Source of the DNA: Lewinellaceae bacterium
Lineage (GTDB): Bacteria > Bacteroidota > Bacteroidia > Chitinophagales > Saprospiraceae
Direction of reading: 5' to 3'
NCBI GenBank assembly: GCA_020636215.1
Contig: JACJYG010000008.1
Span: 62,001 to 126,000, forward strand
DNA length: 64,000 bases
Shown here: in pieces, positions 1-10,214 of the stretch
Position numbering within the stretch: position 1 is the stretch's first letter
How the letters are laid out: each line of letters begins with the position of its first letter
Translations under genes and position numbers: made by a program
Notes under the pieces: generated by a model
What the model was told of the DNA's origin: nothing
Databases searched by the model: none
What the model saw: only the letters and a program-made list of their open reading frames with translations

Positions 1-271
1 ATTGGATGTTGGTTAGTTCCAAAGGATTACTATCCCCCTGGGCCACCACATTCACGGCAATAACCCGTTCATCCGATTCACCTTTCCCGACGGGAATGCT
101 GGTCGAGACCACTATGCTTTCCTGGTAAACCATCGGAGCGTTGGCGGCTACCGTAGTTGCCCCGCCTGACAACGCATCATCGAGGCTGAGCGCCATGCCG
201 CTTTGTGCATCGGTTGTGAAATTTTGAAGAAAAAGAAAGGCGATCAAAAAAAGGCTAAGTGTATTTTTCAT
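1..271 (-). CDS. Probable sialidase, N-terminal fragment (runs off the window)
   Basis: An open frame starts at the ATG at 271 and runs off the left edge, giving about 90 residues. It begins with a signal peptide (MKNTLSLFLIAFLFLQNF) followed by a beta-rich stretch with SIVVSTSIPVGKG, VIAVNVVAQGDSNPLELT and TNIQ. The 'G-NPL-LT' pattern resembles the small beta-sandwich domain found before the BNR propeller in Bacteroidota exo-sialidases (BNR_assoc_N type); this is recognition from memory of the family. It is the last visible gene of the minus-strand sialic-acid operon, 52 bp beyond the hexosaminidase, which fits a secreted sialidase. The catalytic propeller is outside the window, so the call rests on the N-terminus and context. 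Confidence 0.5.
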   Translation of the reverse strand, partial: MKNTLSLFLIAFLFLQNFTTDAQSGMALSLDDALSGGATTVAANAPMVYQESIVVSTSIPVGKGESDERVIAVNVVAQGDSNPLELTNIQ

Positions 272-323
272 GATAAAGAATTGATGCGATGAAATTCGAT
301 TCTATGAGTACGTTTGGAGGCCA

Positions 324-2951
324 TCATTTCACAAAACCCTCAATCAGCTCCTTCCAAAGCCGATAGCCATTTCCATTCAGGTGGAGGCCATCGTTGGTAT
401 AGTCCAGGTTGAGTTTTCCCTCGCCATTGAGGAATTTTTCATGTAGGTTTATAAAAATGACATTTTCTCCAGCCATTTTCTGCAGGCCGAGGTTCACTGT
501 TTTTACCGCCTCATTTTTGTCTGTATGGCCGTCGAACTTCCCAAAATAGTCATTAACAGGGAGGAGGCTTTGAAGAAAAATCTGAGTTTTCGGGCTTGCT
601 TCCCTAATCCGGCCGACAATAAGGCGGGTATTCGTCAGGACGTATTCTGCAGTCAGTCCTCTTGCCAGATCATTGATCCCGATCATCAAAAAAACTTTTT
701 TAGGTTTTGAGTCTGTCGTTTCTTCGAGCCGGTCCAAAACACCCTGCGTTATATCGCCGCTGATCCCCCTGTTTTTTATCTTTTTATTGCCGAACATTTC
801 GCTCCATTCGCAGCCATCGGTGATGCTGTCACCAATGAAAATAATTTCTTTTCTGGAGTTGGGCAATTGCTCGAAGTGTGTCTTTTTTTGATAGTAATAA
901 GTGGAGTGTTCGAGAGGGCTCGTTGAAAACTGCAACCCCTCCATTTCCAGTGGGACAAAAGTGAACATCCAGTTTTGATAGCTTGAAGAGCAGGGGATTT
1001 TGACAAAAACCTTGTTCCACCCTTTTTTCAAAGGCACTTTGGACGGCGTCCTGGTCCAGTAGAGTTCCTCTTTCGCCCAGGGGGTTTCCTGGTCTTGGGG
1101 CGCTCCCCAACCTTCGCTTTTAGAGGGCCTCCAACCGGGGTTTTCCCAGTGGGGGGCAGGCAATGGCTCATCATTCACCCAAACCCCGCCTCCGCTAACA
1201 TCCCAACTTCCCTGCACCGGGATTCCGGTATAAACCCGATTGGCGCGCAATGGCGTTTCAAACCCGATCCAGGTGTCTACCGTCCGGGCTATATCAGAAT
1301 GGATATAGGTGAGGGCATATACGGTTTGCCCTGCCTCGGCTTCGGGATAATATCCTCCCAGTTTGAAGCGGTCTTTGATAACCAGCGTATTCCCCCCCGC
1401 ATTTTTCCAGCTTATTTCCCTGGACAAATAGGTATACGTATCTCTAAGCCGGGAGAGCAGTTGATCCCCTTCATTTTCACGAAAAGGCCCGATGAGTTTC
1501 CACTCTTTATCGCTTTGCGGAAAATATGGAAAGGGCAGCGCTGTGAAAAATTTGTTTTTGTGGTGAAAGAGTATTTTTTCAAACACACTGAAATATTCAA
1601 AAGCCGGGGTACCCTTGGCCGGCAACAAGGTATAGAATGCCGTTGGGGCTTTGCTTACGTCCGCGGTCCACGTCTTCCAGGCATAAGTGAGCAGGGAAGG
1701 GTAAACGGGGTTTTGCCGGAAAGCATCTGCCTCCTGTTCAAGGTTCACATCTGGCCAAAAACACAATATACCCCCGATCACTTCATTGTCGGACGGATAG
1801 CCAATTGGTTTAAAAAAGAGCCTCAAAACCTGGGTCATGGGCTCCCCATTGTTAATATAGTTATTCCAGGAATCAATTTCTTTGAATGCCCCCTTCTCCA
1901 AATGTTTGGTTTGCCAGGTTTGCCGCACGACGGTGCTATCCGCGTTCAGGCCAGGATTCCAGATGATGACGTCCCGGTTATTTTTTTTACAAACCCCCAC
2001 CATTCTGGCAATGAACTCCTCCGGATTATCAATGTGCACTTCGTCAGAGCCGATGTGTACGATTGGGCAGTCCTCTTGGGGGATTTCAGAAAAAAATTCA
2101 TTCAAAATGTTTTCCAGCATTTCCATGCCTTTTTCCGATTCCATTTTGACCCCCATTGATTTCACAAAAGAATCGGAGTGGCCGGGCATATCAATTTCCG
2201 GAATGATGGAAATATGTTTTTTGCGGGCATAAGCGATCAGTTCCCGAATATCGTCATAGGAATAAAATTTTCCCGGATCCCGAGTGGGGCGATGATTGGC
2301 TGCAGCGGTCAATTGTGGGTACCACTTGCTTTCAATTCGCCAGGCGGGGCGGTCGGTGAGGTGCCAATGAAATACATTCATTTTGTACATCGCCATGATA
2401 TCGATCTGCTGTTTGAGCGAAGCCATGCTTTGGAAGTTCCGGCCAACGTCCAGCATATATCCCCTGGCCGGATAGGCGGGCCAATCTTCGATTTCACAAA
2501 GTGGCGTGAAGCAACGCCCATCCTTCTTTTGGATAAGTTGCCGCAGGGTCTGCAGGGCATAAAAATGGCCTGCCTCGGTAGCGGCTTCCAAGTGGATCCC
2601 CTTTTTTGAAACGGAGAGGCGATAGGCTTCCGGTGCGAGATCGTTGTTGCTTTTAAATTTAACTGACAAGCCACGCTCCCGGCCGGTTTTAATTCCATAA
2701 AACCCTGCGATGTTCATTAATTCTCCGGCAAGGGGTTCGGGCCATATCTCTGCCTGCCTGACATCCCATTCCGACATTTCCAAAAATTCATTGTCCCAGG
2801 ATAGCTGTTGTGGAAATGGAATAAGCATGGCGGGGGCAGTACTCAATTGCTCCACCGCAAATTTGGACTCAAATACATTTCCCTCCTGAGCGCAAACAGA
2901 AACGGTTTTGAAAACAATAAATAACAAAAAAAATGCCGGTATTTTTTTCAT
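324..2951 (-). CDS. Secreted GH20 beta-N-acetylhexosaminidase fused to an SGNH/GDSL esterase
   Basis: 875 residues from ATG at 2951. Signal peptide at residues 1-21, a GH20b-like domain at about 40-150, then the GH20 barrel at about 155-470 with FHWHLTDRPAWRIE (194 on) and the catalytic Asp-Glu pair D303-E304 in HIGSDEVHI. A linking region at about 480-680 looks like a beta-sandwich. The C-terminal 180 residues are an SGNH hydrolase: GDSITDG with Ser709, Gly732, Asn760 in GIND, and Asp854/His857 in NDGLHL. It probably removes terminal GlcNAc/GalNAc in the periplasm or at the surface while the esterase removes acyl groups. It lies 19 bp after the sialate lyase in the same operon. Acting on sialoglycan cores is inference from context. 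Confidence 0.9.
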   Translation of the reverse strand: MKKIPAFFLLFIVFKTVSVCAQEGNVFESKFAVEQLSTAPAMLIPFPQQLSWDNEFLEMSEWDVRQAEIWPEPLAGELMNIAGFYGIKTGRERGLSVKFKSNNDLAPEAYRLSVSKKGIHLEAATEAGHFYALQTLRQLIQKKDGRCFTPLCEIEDWPAYPARGYMLDVGRNFQSMASLKQQIDIMAMYKMNVFHWHLTDRPAWRIESKWYPQLTAAANHRPTRDPGKFYSYDDIRELIAYARKKHISIIPEIDMPGHSDSFVKSMGVKMESEKGMEMLENILNEFFSEIPQEDCPIVHIGSDEVHIDNPEEFIARMVGVCKKNNRDVIIWNPGLNADSTVVRQTWQTKHLEKGAFKEIDSWNNYINNGEPMTQVLRLFFKPIGYPSDNEVIGGILCFWPDVNLEQEADAFRQNPVYPSLLTYAWKTWTADVSKAPTAFYTLLPAKGTPAFEYFSVFEKILFHHKNKFFTALPFPYFPQSDKEWKLIGPFRENEGDQLLSRLRDTYTYLSREISWKNAGGNTLVIKDRFKLGGYYPEAEAGQTVYALTYIHSDIARTVDTWIGFETPLRANRVYTGIPVQGSWDVSGGGVWVNDEPLPAPHWENPGWRPSKSEGWGAPQDQETPWAKEELYWTRTPSKVPLKKGWNKVFVKIPCSSSYQNWMFTFVPLEMEGLQFSTSPLEHSTYYYQKKTHFEQLPNSRKEIIFIGDSITDGCEWSEMFGNKKIKNRGISGDITQGVLDRLEETTDSKPKKVFLMIGINDLARGLTAEYVLTNTRLIVGRIREASPKTQIFLQSLLPVNDYFGKFDGHTDKNEAVKTVNLGLQKMAGENVIFINLHEKFLNGEGKLNLDYTNDGLHLNGNGYRLWKELIEGFVK

Positions 2952-2970
2952 GGTAATTTATGCTATCACC

Positions 2971-3885
2971 TTACTTAATTTGACTACAAAAATCAAAAAA
3001 GCCAATCGCCTCCAGTTCTATTTTCAATGAAAGCACTTCTTCATCCGTTGGTGATTGGACGGGCGCACGAAACCAGCCGCAATCCAGGCCGATGAGCTTC
3101 ATAAATGCTTTGCCGGCGCCCGTGCCGCCATATTTCAGGAGCAACGCGACCATTTTCACCGCAAACTGTTGCAATCGTTCTGCCTCCTTTGTTTCCCCCT
3201 GTTGAAATGCGCGGATGATTTGGTTGTAAAGTGGGGCGGCATAATTGTAGGTGCTGCCGACTGCCCCTTCGGCTCCGGCAGCCAGGCCGGAAAGCAAGGC
3301 TTCGTCAATGCCCCAGAGGATATCGTATTTGCCCTCCTTATACATCCGGCAAGCATGAAAATCCATGATATTGGGGGCGGTAAACTTTATGCCTGCCAGG
3401 TTGGGGATTTCGGACTCGGCGAGTGCGAGGAATTCCGCCATCATAAAATGGCCACCCGTTAAAGCCGGGATATGGTAGTAGTAAAAGGGCAATTCAGGCG
3501 CCGTATCCGCCACCGATTTGCAGAAGCGCACCAACTGGGCTACCGAACCAGGCTTGAAGTAATACGGACAAAGGATGGAAACCCCGTCCATATTGTGGCC
3601 GGCAGCGTGGCGGGCCAGCAGCTGCATTTCTTTCAGACAGGTGCCGCCCAGCATGAAAATGGCTTTAAGGCGGGGCCCTTTTACCATGCCCCACCTTTCC
3701 ATTACCTGCTTCTTTTCCTCAAAAGTGAGCGAAACCCCCTCACCGGTAGAGCCGCAAATGAACGCGCCGGTAACGTCATTTGCGTCATACAGCCGGGCCA
3801 GAGTGGCTATTTTTTCCAACGCCAGTTCCCCGTCGCTGTCGAACGGCGTGAATGGAGCGGCGATCAGCCCTTTTAATTTTTCCAT
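2971..3885 (-). CDS. nanA: N-acetylneuraminate lyase
   Basis: 304 residues, counted from the ATG at 3885; a longer frame would open with TTG at 3891. DapA/NanA-type class I aldolase: GSTGEG at 45-50, the Tyr of YHIPALTG at 137 and the Schiff-base Lys of GIKFT at 167. The aromatic YYYHIPALTG strand and the weak similarity to the dapA copy at 43.1 kb in this same window favour the sialate lyase branch over dihydrodipicolinate synthase. It would split N-acetylneuraminate to ManNAc and pyruvate in the cytoplasm. The start lies 10 bp downstream of the symporter stop and the gene is followed after 19 bp by the hexosaminidase, so all three are co-transcribed. No ManNAc epimerase or kinase is visible in the window. 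Confidence 0.88.
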   Translation of the reverse strand: MEKLKGLIAAPFTPFDSDGELALEKIATLARLYDANDVTGAFICGSTGEGVSLTFEEKKQVMERWGMVKGPRLKAIFMLGGTCLKEMQLLARHAAGHNMDGVSILCPYYFKPGSVAQLVRFCKSVADTAPELPFYYYHIPALTGGHFMMAEFLALAESEIPNLAGIKFTAPNIMDFHACRMYKEGKYDILWGIDEALLSGLAAGAEGAVGSTYNYAAPLYNQIIRAFQQGETKEAERLQQFAVKMVALLLKYGGTGAGKAFMKLIGLDCGWFRAPVQSPTDEEVLSLKIELEAIGFFDFCSQIK

Positions 3886-3895
3886 AAACAAATGC

Positions 3896-6556
3896 TTACT
3901 TATTTTTTAGAGAATAGAAGGTGTACTGTTTGTTCTCATCATCATTCTTCCCAAAAAACAAACTCACTAAATAGCCCGCCACTATGCTGGTGGACATTCC
4001 CGTGAATGCATACAGCAGGAGGTGTATGTCGGTGAATTCTTTGATGAAATACTGAACCAGGCCACTGATAATGAGCCCGGCTATCGCTCCTGTTCCATTG
4101 GTTCGCTTACTAAAAATGCCCAGTACAAAGATACCGCCCAATCCACCGGCAAAGAGCCCGACTATCATATTGAATTGATCCCAAAGCGAGGAAATACCCC
4201 AGGTGGCCATGAGTAAAGCCAGGCCAGTGCCTATAACGCCAATTGCAAGCGTGATCAAACGGGCAAGGTTGAGGTAGGTTTTTTCGCTCTTAATGGGGCG
4301 AAGCCGGCGGATGAAGTCGGTGGTGACAACCGTGGAAGCGGAATTCATACTGCTATCCAGGCTGGACATGGAGGCTGCGAAAATAGCCGCAATGAGCAAG
4401 CCAACCACGCCATCGGGCAAACTGCTTACAATGTACCAGGGGAAAATCGCATCCGCAGTTTGCAGGGTCGGATTCAACATGGCCGGGTTCACTTTGTAAT
4501 AGACAAAAAGCAAAGTGCCCAGCGAAAAGAAAATCAGGGTAGCCGGCAAGGTTAACCAGGCGCCGGTGGTGATGCCACGCGCCGCACTTTTTTCGTCCTT
4601 CGTTGTCAGGTACCGCTGTATGACCGTTTGATCGCTGCCATATTGTATGATGTTGGTCGTGAACCCACCCAAAAGCACCACCCACAAAGTTGGGGTTGAA
4701 AAATCAAGTGTAAAATCAAAAATTCTGGCCTTATCGAATTGGGACACATAATTGACAATATCGGCTCCGTCTAAATTGATGAGCAACAAAACCAGGCTCA
4801 GCAAAGCGCCGCCCAGCAACACGGCCACCTGTACAACATCTGTCCAGATAACCGCTTCGATACCCCCCAATACAGTATACAAAATACTCAGTACACCCAT
4901 CGTGAGGATGCAAATATGAACATCAATACCGGTTACTACCGAAAGGGCGACAGATGGCAAAAGCAATACGATCCCCATTCTGCCTAATTGTAAAAAGAGG
5001 TACATCGAACTCCCGATGAGCCTCGTCAGAAGGTTGAAACGCAGTTCAAGGTATTCATAAGCAGTGGTCAGGTTGAAACGGCGGTAAAAAGGTAAAAAAT
5101 AGCGGATGATAAAAGGAGCGACTAGGATGATGGTCATCATGAGAAAGAAGTAAAGCCAGTTGGTCGCAAAGGTTTTGGCCGGGATGGCCATAAAGGTGAT
5201 GGCGCTTAGCTGGGTGCCGAAAATACTCAGCCCAGCCGCCCACCACGGTATCCGGTTTCCCCCTTTGAAAAAGTCGTCCGTCGTATGCTGGTTTTTTGAA
5301 AAGACCACCCCCAGGCCTACCAACAAGAGCAGATAGACCAACAAGACGATGTAGTTCAAGGCGCCAAAAGTAACATTATCGGTCATCGCTCCGGCCAGTA
5401 TATTCGGGGTTCGGATGCAGGGTGAAATTTCCCCGCTTGGGATCACTATTTGACCGTCCCACCAGAACGCTGAAGTCGTTACCTGGCTGCCTTCCGGCAA
5501 TTCCCCCACTTTGACCCAGGTTTGTGTGATGGTATGGAACGACCAGATCTCACGAGAAAAACCCGGATGGTTTTTCAGGATGGAATCCCGTTTAGCCTCT
5601 AAAGAGGCCCGTTTTATTTCGTCGGCCTCCGCTTCGATGTCAATTGCAAATTGTTCGAGCACATTGAGCAATTTGCCTTCGGCGCCGCCAAAGAGGATAA
5701 TATGGTTGGCCCCAATAGGCAGCGCCGTGCCCGCAGAAAGAAAAACCTGCCGGGCGCCTGCACCTTTTTTTTCACCGACAGCGGCCCATTCGTTTTTTAC
5801 GGGGTTGTAAGAATAGCCATCCGCGTAAAGTTTGCTCGGGCCTTTTTTGTCCTTGTACCTTCCTTTCAATAAATAAAAACAGTCTGTCTCACCGTCATTC
5901 TGGGCAATGCCCACCGCATGTGTACGGGCTGGGCCGGGCCATACAGGGAGGGTTTCCCAATTGGCGGCGGGATTGGAGAGGTCGAGCTGCCAGAAATACT
6001 TGCTGTTGTCATTTTCGGAGCTGGCCGCGACATAAATTTTCCCTCCAATCAATGCACCGGCCATATTGGCCACCGGCACGGGAAGGGAGGGCAGGTTTTC
6101 TATTTCGATCTCCTGCAGGCCACTGTCCCATTTCAGATAAAAAACTTCGTCAAAAGTGGTTTCCCCGTCCATGCCACCTATGCAGACCAACCCCTTTTCG
6201 GTGCTGACCGTCAAGCCATAGGCGACCTTTCGGGGCAGGGAAAACGGCTTGCTGCTGAACCAGGTGTACTCGCCTTTTCCATTTTTTTGAAGAATGTATA
6301 TGTCCTTGTGAAACACTTTTGAGCCGCCCTCCCAGGCAGGCCCAAAAGGGAAATTCGCTCCGCCGGCAATGATCAGGGCGTTGTTGTGAATACCCATGAA
6401 TGCCCCGGCAAGGCCAGGCTGTTCGACCGCCCCATTCGCAGGCGGCAGGGCCGCAAGGCCTTTCCATTCAAAATGGATGGCCGGCCCTCCGTTATTTCCG
6501 CTTACAAACAAAAACGGAAACGTAGCGAAAAGAATATATAGTAGCGCTTGTTTCAT
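3896..6556 (-). CDS. Kelch-type sialic acid mutarotase/epimerase fused to a sodium:solute symporter
   Basis: 886 residues, starting at ATG 6556; the signal peptide MKQALLYILFATFPFLFVSG is best from this Met rather than the one 4 codons upstream. Residues 25 to about 380 form a kelch propeller with repeated IIAGGANFPFG, LVCIGGMDGE, IILFGGAEGK and IVIPSGE blades, as in the cyclically permuted NanM-like mutarotases. From about residue 392 follow some 13 hydrophobic helices of the SSS family, including NRIPWWAAGLSIFGTQLSAITFMAIPA and GSDQTVIQRYLTTK. The periplasmic propeller would convert released sialic acid to the anomer that the Na+ symporter imports. It is the first gene of the minus-strand operon. 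Substrate is inferred from the adjacent lyase. Confidence 0.85.
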   Translation of the reverse strand: MKQALLYILFATFPFLFVSGNNGGPAIHFEWKGLAALPPANGAVEQPGLAGAFMGIHNNALIIAGGANFPFGPAWEGGSKVFHKDIYILQKNGKGEYTWFSSKPFSLPRKVAYGLTVSTEKGLVCIGGMDGETTFDEVFYLKWDSGLQEIEIENLPSLPVPVANMAGALIGGKIYVAASSENDNSKYFWQLDLSNPAANWETLPVWPGPARTHAVGIAQNDGETDCFYLLKGRYKDKKGPSKLYADGYSYNPVKNEWAAVGEKKGAGARQVFLSAGTALPIGANHIILFGGAEGKLLNVLEQFAIDIEAEADEIKRASLEAKRDSILKNHPGFSREIWSFHTITQTWVKVGELPEGSQVTTSAFWWDGQIVIPSGEISPCIRTPNILAGAMTDNVTFGALNYIVLLVYLLLLVGLGVVFSKNQHTTDDFFKGGNRIPWWAAGLSIFGTQLSAITFMAIPAKTFATNWLYFFLMMTIILVAPFIIRYFLPFYRRFNLTTAYEYLELRFNLLTRLIGSSMYLFLQLGRMGIVLLLPSVALSVVTGIDVHICILTMGVLSILYTVLGGIEAVIWTDVVQVAVLLGGALLSLVLLLINLDGADIVNYVSQFDKARIFDFTLDFSTPTLWVVLLGGFTTNIIQYGSDQTVIQRYLTTKDEKSAARGITTGAWLTLPATLIFFSLGTLLFVYYKVNPAMLNPTLQTADAIFPWYIVSSLPDGVVGLLIAAIFAASMSSLDSSMNSASTVVTTDFIRRLRPIKSEKTYLNLARLITLAIGVIGTGLALLMATWGISSLWDQFNMIVGLFAGGLGGIFVLGIFSKRTNGTGAIAGLIISGLVQYFIKEFTDIHLLLYAFTGMSTSIVAGYLVSLFFGKNDDENKQYTFYSLKNK

Positions 6557-6950
6557 AAATGTATCCATCGGTATGTTAAGTAGTCAGTCAAAATCCAGGT
6601 TATCCTATGAAAAGGGCCAGGCCATCAACCTTGAAATGCTTTCTGCCCCTTTGAATAAGCATCCCAACAAAGTTGGGAAAACCGCTTGAATGAGAAGGGG
6701 GCGGTTCCTATCACTTTTGACTAAAATTTTCATAAACGGCCTTTATTTTTCTCAAACAGCAGGTAGATATGTCTCGAACTCCTTTTTCAGGCCTTTGAGA
6801 GGATTGGATACCCTATTTGAGATAATTGAGACATAGCGAGACGGGGAAACCTTCTCTTAGATAAAATTAACAACCCTTACAAATTCAGCCGCTCGCCAAC
6901 TTTACATAATCAATTGAATCACTAGTTGTCTTCATCAAAAAAACTTGATT
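6557..6950. promoter_or_regulatory. Divergent intergenic control region of the sialic acid locus
   Basis: 394 bp between the divergent symporter and SusC starts; no ORF of note. It must hold both promoters and the operator for the locus regulator. The only symmetric element I see is ATGTCTC (6769-6775) against GAGACAT (6828-6834), 52 bp apart, with a further GAGAC at 6838. I do not find a convincing TAnnTTTG box. Confidence 0.4.
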
Positions 6951-9900
6951 ATGCAAAAACTTAAATCTACAACGAACAGCCGGCGATGGGGCCAGTGGTT
7001 GCTTGCTTTAGGCATCCTAATGATGTTGGGCGCCAGTAACCTGACGGCGCAAGGGGCGTTTGGCGTCTCCGGCAAAGTGACTTCAGAGCCGGACGGACAG
7101 CCCCTGATCGGCGTCAGTATTTCCGTAAAAAACACCTCTATCGGCACCGTTACCGATGTAAATGGCGCCTATTTCCTCGATGTACCTGATCGATCGGATG
7201 TACTGGTATTTTCCTACATCGGATATATCTCTCAGGAAATACCGGTTAACGGGCAAAGTGTCATCGATGTGGTATTGGTAGAAAACGCGGCCCAGTTGGA
7301 CGAGGTCGTTGTCATTGGTTATGGCACCCAATCGAGGAAATTATTGACTAGTTCGATTGCATCGGTAGATGCGAAAGAAATCCAGGATTTGCAGATCACT
7401 TCATTGGAGGGTGTCATGCAGGGCAGGGCAGCCGGGGTCAGCATACAGACGGCTTCCGGCCAACCCGGCAGTTCTCCTAATATCAGGATCAGGGGCGGCT
7501 CCTCTCTGCAGGGCAACAATGAACCCTTATTCATCATTGATGGGGTGCAGCGCTCTTCCGAAGATTTTAACCCTGAAGATGTGTCTTCTATTGAAATCCT
7601 GAAGGATGCTTCAGCTACCGCCATTTACGGTGCTCGAGCATCCAATGGCGTCGTATTGGTGACCACCAAATCTGGCAAAACGGGTAAAGCAAACTTCAAT
7701 GCCAGCTATCGTAGTACCTGGTCTTCTTTACAGAACAGGCTGGATTTGTTGGGCAGCAGAGATTTTATACAAATTGAACGGGTTGGGTTAACTCGCTCCT
7801 TCCTCAATGAAACCAGCGCCTTCGGTGTCGGTGCAAATGCTACGGGCATCGGAAATCCACCGGACGGCAATTTCACCCTAAGAGCTTTAGCGGCCGGAGA
7901 ATCGGCGCCGGCCGGGTATGAATCCATGACAGACCCGATTACCGGGCAGACATTGATATTTCAGGACGTGGACTGGCAGGATGTTGCCTATCGTTCTACC
8001 CGTATTGATAATGTTCACCTTTCGGTAGATGGCGGAGCAAACAATTTGACCTATTACCTGGGGGCGGCCTACCTGGCTCAGGAAGGAATCGCCAAAGGGA
8101 CCGGATATGATCGCTTTAGCCTCCAGTCAAATGTGGATTTCCAGGTTTCCAGAAAGTTGAAAGTGGGAACAAACGTGAATTTCACGAGAAGCTTTTCAGA
8201 TGAGCCGTACAATACCAGTGTCCTATTCGGGCGTGCGGCAAGGCTGGCGCCCACCACCCGCAGGTATAACGAAGACGGAACGATAGCGCCAGGTTCAAGT
8301 TCCGGCTTGCCTAATCCGGAATGGTATGCCTCCACATTTTTGAATACGAACGCCAGAAACAAGCTGAACCTTGGAGGGTCAATTCAATACAACATCCTTG
8401 ACAACCTGGTGGCCAGTGGCAAGGTCAATTACTTTATTGACCAGAGCACCAGAGAAGCTTTTGTCAAAGCCAACAAGATCACCTCTGCCCGTGATGCTTC
8501 GGTGAGTATGCTGGAAAGCCGGCTGCGCCAGTTTGAAGGGACGTTAAGGTATTCGAAAACTTTCGGGCTAAACAACCTGGCCATACTGGTGGGGGGGTCT
8601 AATCTGAACACCGATTATTTCACCTTTTCAGCTTCCGGACAGGGCGGCCCTACCAATTCCATTCAAACTTTAAATGCATCTCCGGTCATCAACGGCGCAT
8701 CTTCCTTTAAGTCAAAAGACCTTTTGATCGGCTACTTTGGCCGTCTGTCTTATGATTTTGACCAGCGTTATTTGCTTTCGGCAACATTGAGAAGAGACGG
8801 TTCATCGAGGTTCGGTTCTGATAACCAGATAGGCTATTTCCCCAGTGTTTCTGTTGGATGGAGGGTTTCGGAAGAAGGCTTCTTTTCCATTCCTGCGGTA
8901 TCTGACCTGAAACTGAGGGCAAGTTGGGGGCAAACTGCCAATAATGATTTTGGCAACCCATCGGATCTAAACCGATTTTTCCTTTCACAGGGCGTCGTTG
9001 ACCCAACCCTTACCTACAATGGACAAGCTGCTGCCCGGACTACCGCATTGCCCAACCCGAATCTGGGCTGGGAAACGACTACCCAAACAGATTTTGGATT
9101 TGACATTTCCCTGTTCAATGACAGGGTGCAATTGACCGCAGACTATTATAAAAAAATCACTTCTGATTTATTATTCAGTAAGCCGTTGCCCAATACTTCC
9201 GGTTTTGGTTCCATTACAGAGAATATTGGAAAAGTTGAGTTTACAGGAACGGAATTGTCCATTTCTACCGACAACCTGAAATCCAGGGACCTGACATGGA
9301 TCACAGACTTTAATATCTCATTTACCAACAATAAGGTACTGGAATTGCCGGACAATGGCCGTGACCGGAACCGTATTGGAGGATATGAGCTGTCGGACGG
9401 AACCGGGATAGGCGGGATTGCGGAAGGAGAACCGCTTCGGCAAATCGTGGGATATCAGTTTGTGAAAGTATATGCTACTACGGCGGAAGCGGTAGAAGAC
9501 GGCCTATTCGTAAGCTTTGCCAATGACAGAACAAGCGCCAATGGTATTGATTACAGAAAACGGGTCGGAGGTGATGTAAAATGGCTGGACGTCAACGGCG
9601 ATAAAATCATTGATAATAATGACTTGCAGGTACTTGGATATGCCACGCCGAATATCGTTGGCGGCTTTGGCAACACCATTAGCTACAAAGGACTGGAACT
9701 GTATGTATTTCTTGACATGGGCCTGGGCCATCATATTTACAATAGCAACCGGGCGAGGATGAACAGTAACTCTCAGGGCAATATCAACGGCACCGAGGAT
9801 TTATTGAATGCATGGAACGAAGAAGGAGATGTAACGGACATTCCACGATTTACTTTCTTTGATTTCGGAAATGCCCGCAATCACGATGCAGTCGGTTTTG

Positions 9901-10178
9901 GTAGTACAACCGGAGACGGCGGCCTTGCCGACAGGGCCACAAGCCTTTATACCGAAAAGGGAGATTATCTGGCTGTAAGAACGGTAAGGTTTGGCTATAC
10001 CCTGCCAAAGTCATTGGTTGAAAGATGGGGCATAAGCTCGGTTAAAGCCTACGTGCTGGGACAAAACCTGCACTATTTCACTGCTTATCGGGGGTACAAT
10101 CCGGAAGTAGGCGCTTTGGACCTTGGCCTTTACCCCTTGTTCAGGAGCATTTCACTTGGACTGAACGTAGGCTTTTAA
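6951..10178 (+). CDS. SusC/RagA-family TonB-linked outer-membrane glycan transporter
   Basis: 1075 residues from the ATG at 6951; the frame can be extended to a TTG 6 bp upstream, which is unlikely to be used. Signal peptide ending near LTAQGAFG, a carboxypeptidase-regulatory-like domain (FGVSGKVTSEPDGQPLIGVSISVKN) at about 37-115, the plug with VVVIGYGTQSRK and IRIRGGSSLQGNNEPLFIIDG, then a long barrel ending in an aromatic residue (LGLNVGF). SusC proteins import oligosaccharides over the outer membrane in complex with the SusD lipoprotein, here encoded 36 bp downstream. Its placement divergent from the sialate operon suggests sialylated or aminosugar oligosaccharides as cargo (inference). 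Confidence 0.92.
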   Translation: MQKLKSTTNSRRWGQWLLALGILMMLGASNLTAQGAFGVSGKVTSEPDGQPLIGVSISVKNTSIGTVTDVNGAYFLDVPDRSDVLVFSYIGYISQEIPVNGQSVIDVVLVENAAQLDEVVVIGYGTQSRKLLTSSIASVDAKEIQDLQITSLEGVMQGRAAGVSIQTASGQPGSSPNIRIRGGSSLQGNNEPLFIIDGVQRSSEDFNPEDVSSIEILKDASATAIYGARASNGVVLVTTKSGKTGKANFNASYRSTWSSLQNRLDLLGSRDFIQIERVGLTRSFLNETSAFGVGANATGIGNPPDGNFTLRALAAGESAPAGYESMTDPITGQTLIFQDVDWQDVAYRSTRIDNVHLSVDGGANNLTYYLGAAYLAQEGIAKGTGYDRFSLQSNVDFQVSRKLKVGTNVNFTRSFSDEPYNTSVLFGRAARLAPTTRRYNEDGTIAPGSSSGLPNPEWYASTFLNTNARNKLNLGGSIQYNILDNLVASGKVNYFIDQSTREAFVKANKITSARDASVSMLESRLRQFEGTLRYSKTFGLNNLAILVGGSNLNTDYFTFSASGQGGPTNSIQTLNASPVINGASSFKSKDLLIGYFGRLSYDFDQRYLLSATLRRDGSSRFGSDNQIGYFPSVSVGWRVSEEGFFSIPAVSDLKLRASWGQTANNDFGNPSDLNRFFLSQGVVDPTLTYNGQAAARTTALPNPNLGWETTTQTDFGFDISLFNDRVQLTADYYKKITSDLLFSKPLPNTSGFGSITENIGKVEFTGTELSISTDNLKSRDLTWITDFNISFTNNKVLELPDNGRDRNRIGGYELSDGTGIGGIAEGEPLRQIVGYQFVKVYATTAEAVEDGLFVSFANDRTSANGIDYRKRVGGDVKWLDVNGDKIIDNNDLQVLGYATPNIVGGFGNTISYKGLELYVFLDMGLGHHIYNSNRARMNSNSQGNINGTEDLLNAWNEEGDVTDIPRFTFFDFGNARNHDAVGFGSTTGDGGLADRATSLYTEKGDYLAVRTVRFGYTLPKSLVERWGISSVKAYVLGQNLHYFTAYRGYNPEVGALDLGLYPLFRSISLGLNVGF

Positions 10179-10214
10179 TCAAATCGATGTTCCACTAACA
10201 TTTAAAAGACAATC

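Noticed and set aside
1095..2159. 354-residue open frame on the plus strand
   Set aside because: Lies wholly opposite the GH20 gene, whose catalytic motifs and signal peptide are clear; no family signal in the antisense product.
6557..6950. Riboswitch or attenuator in the symporter/SusC divergent region
   Set aside because: Only a weak 7-bp inverted pair 52 bp apart is visible; no known riboswitch core.
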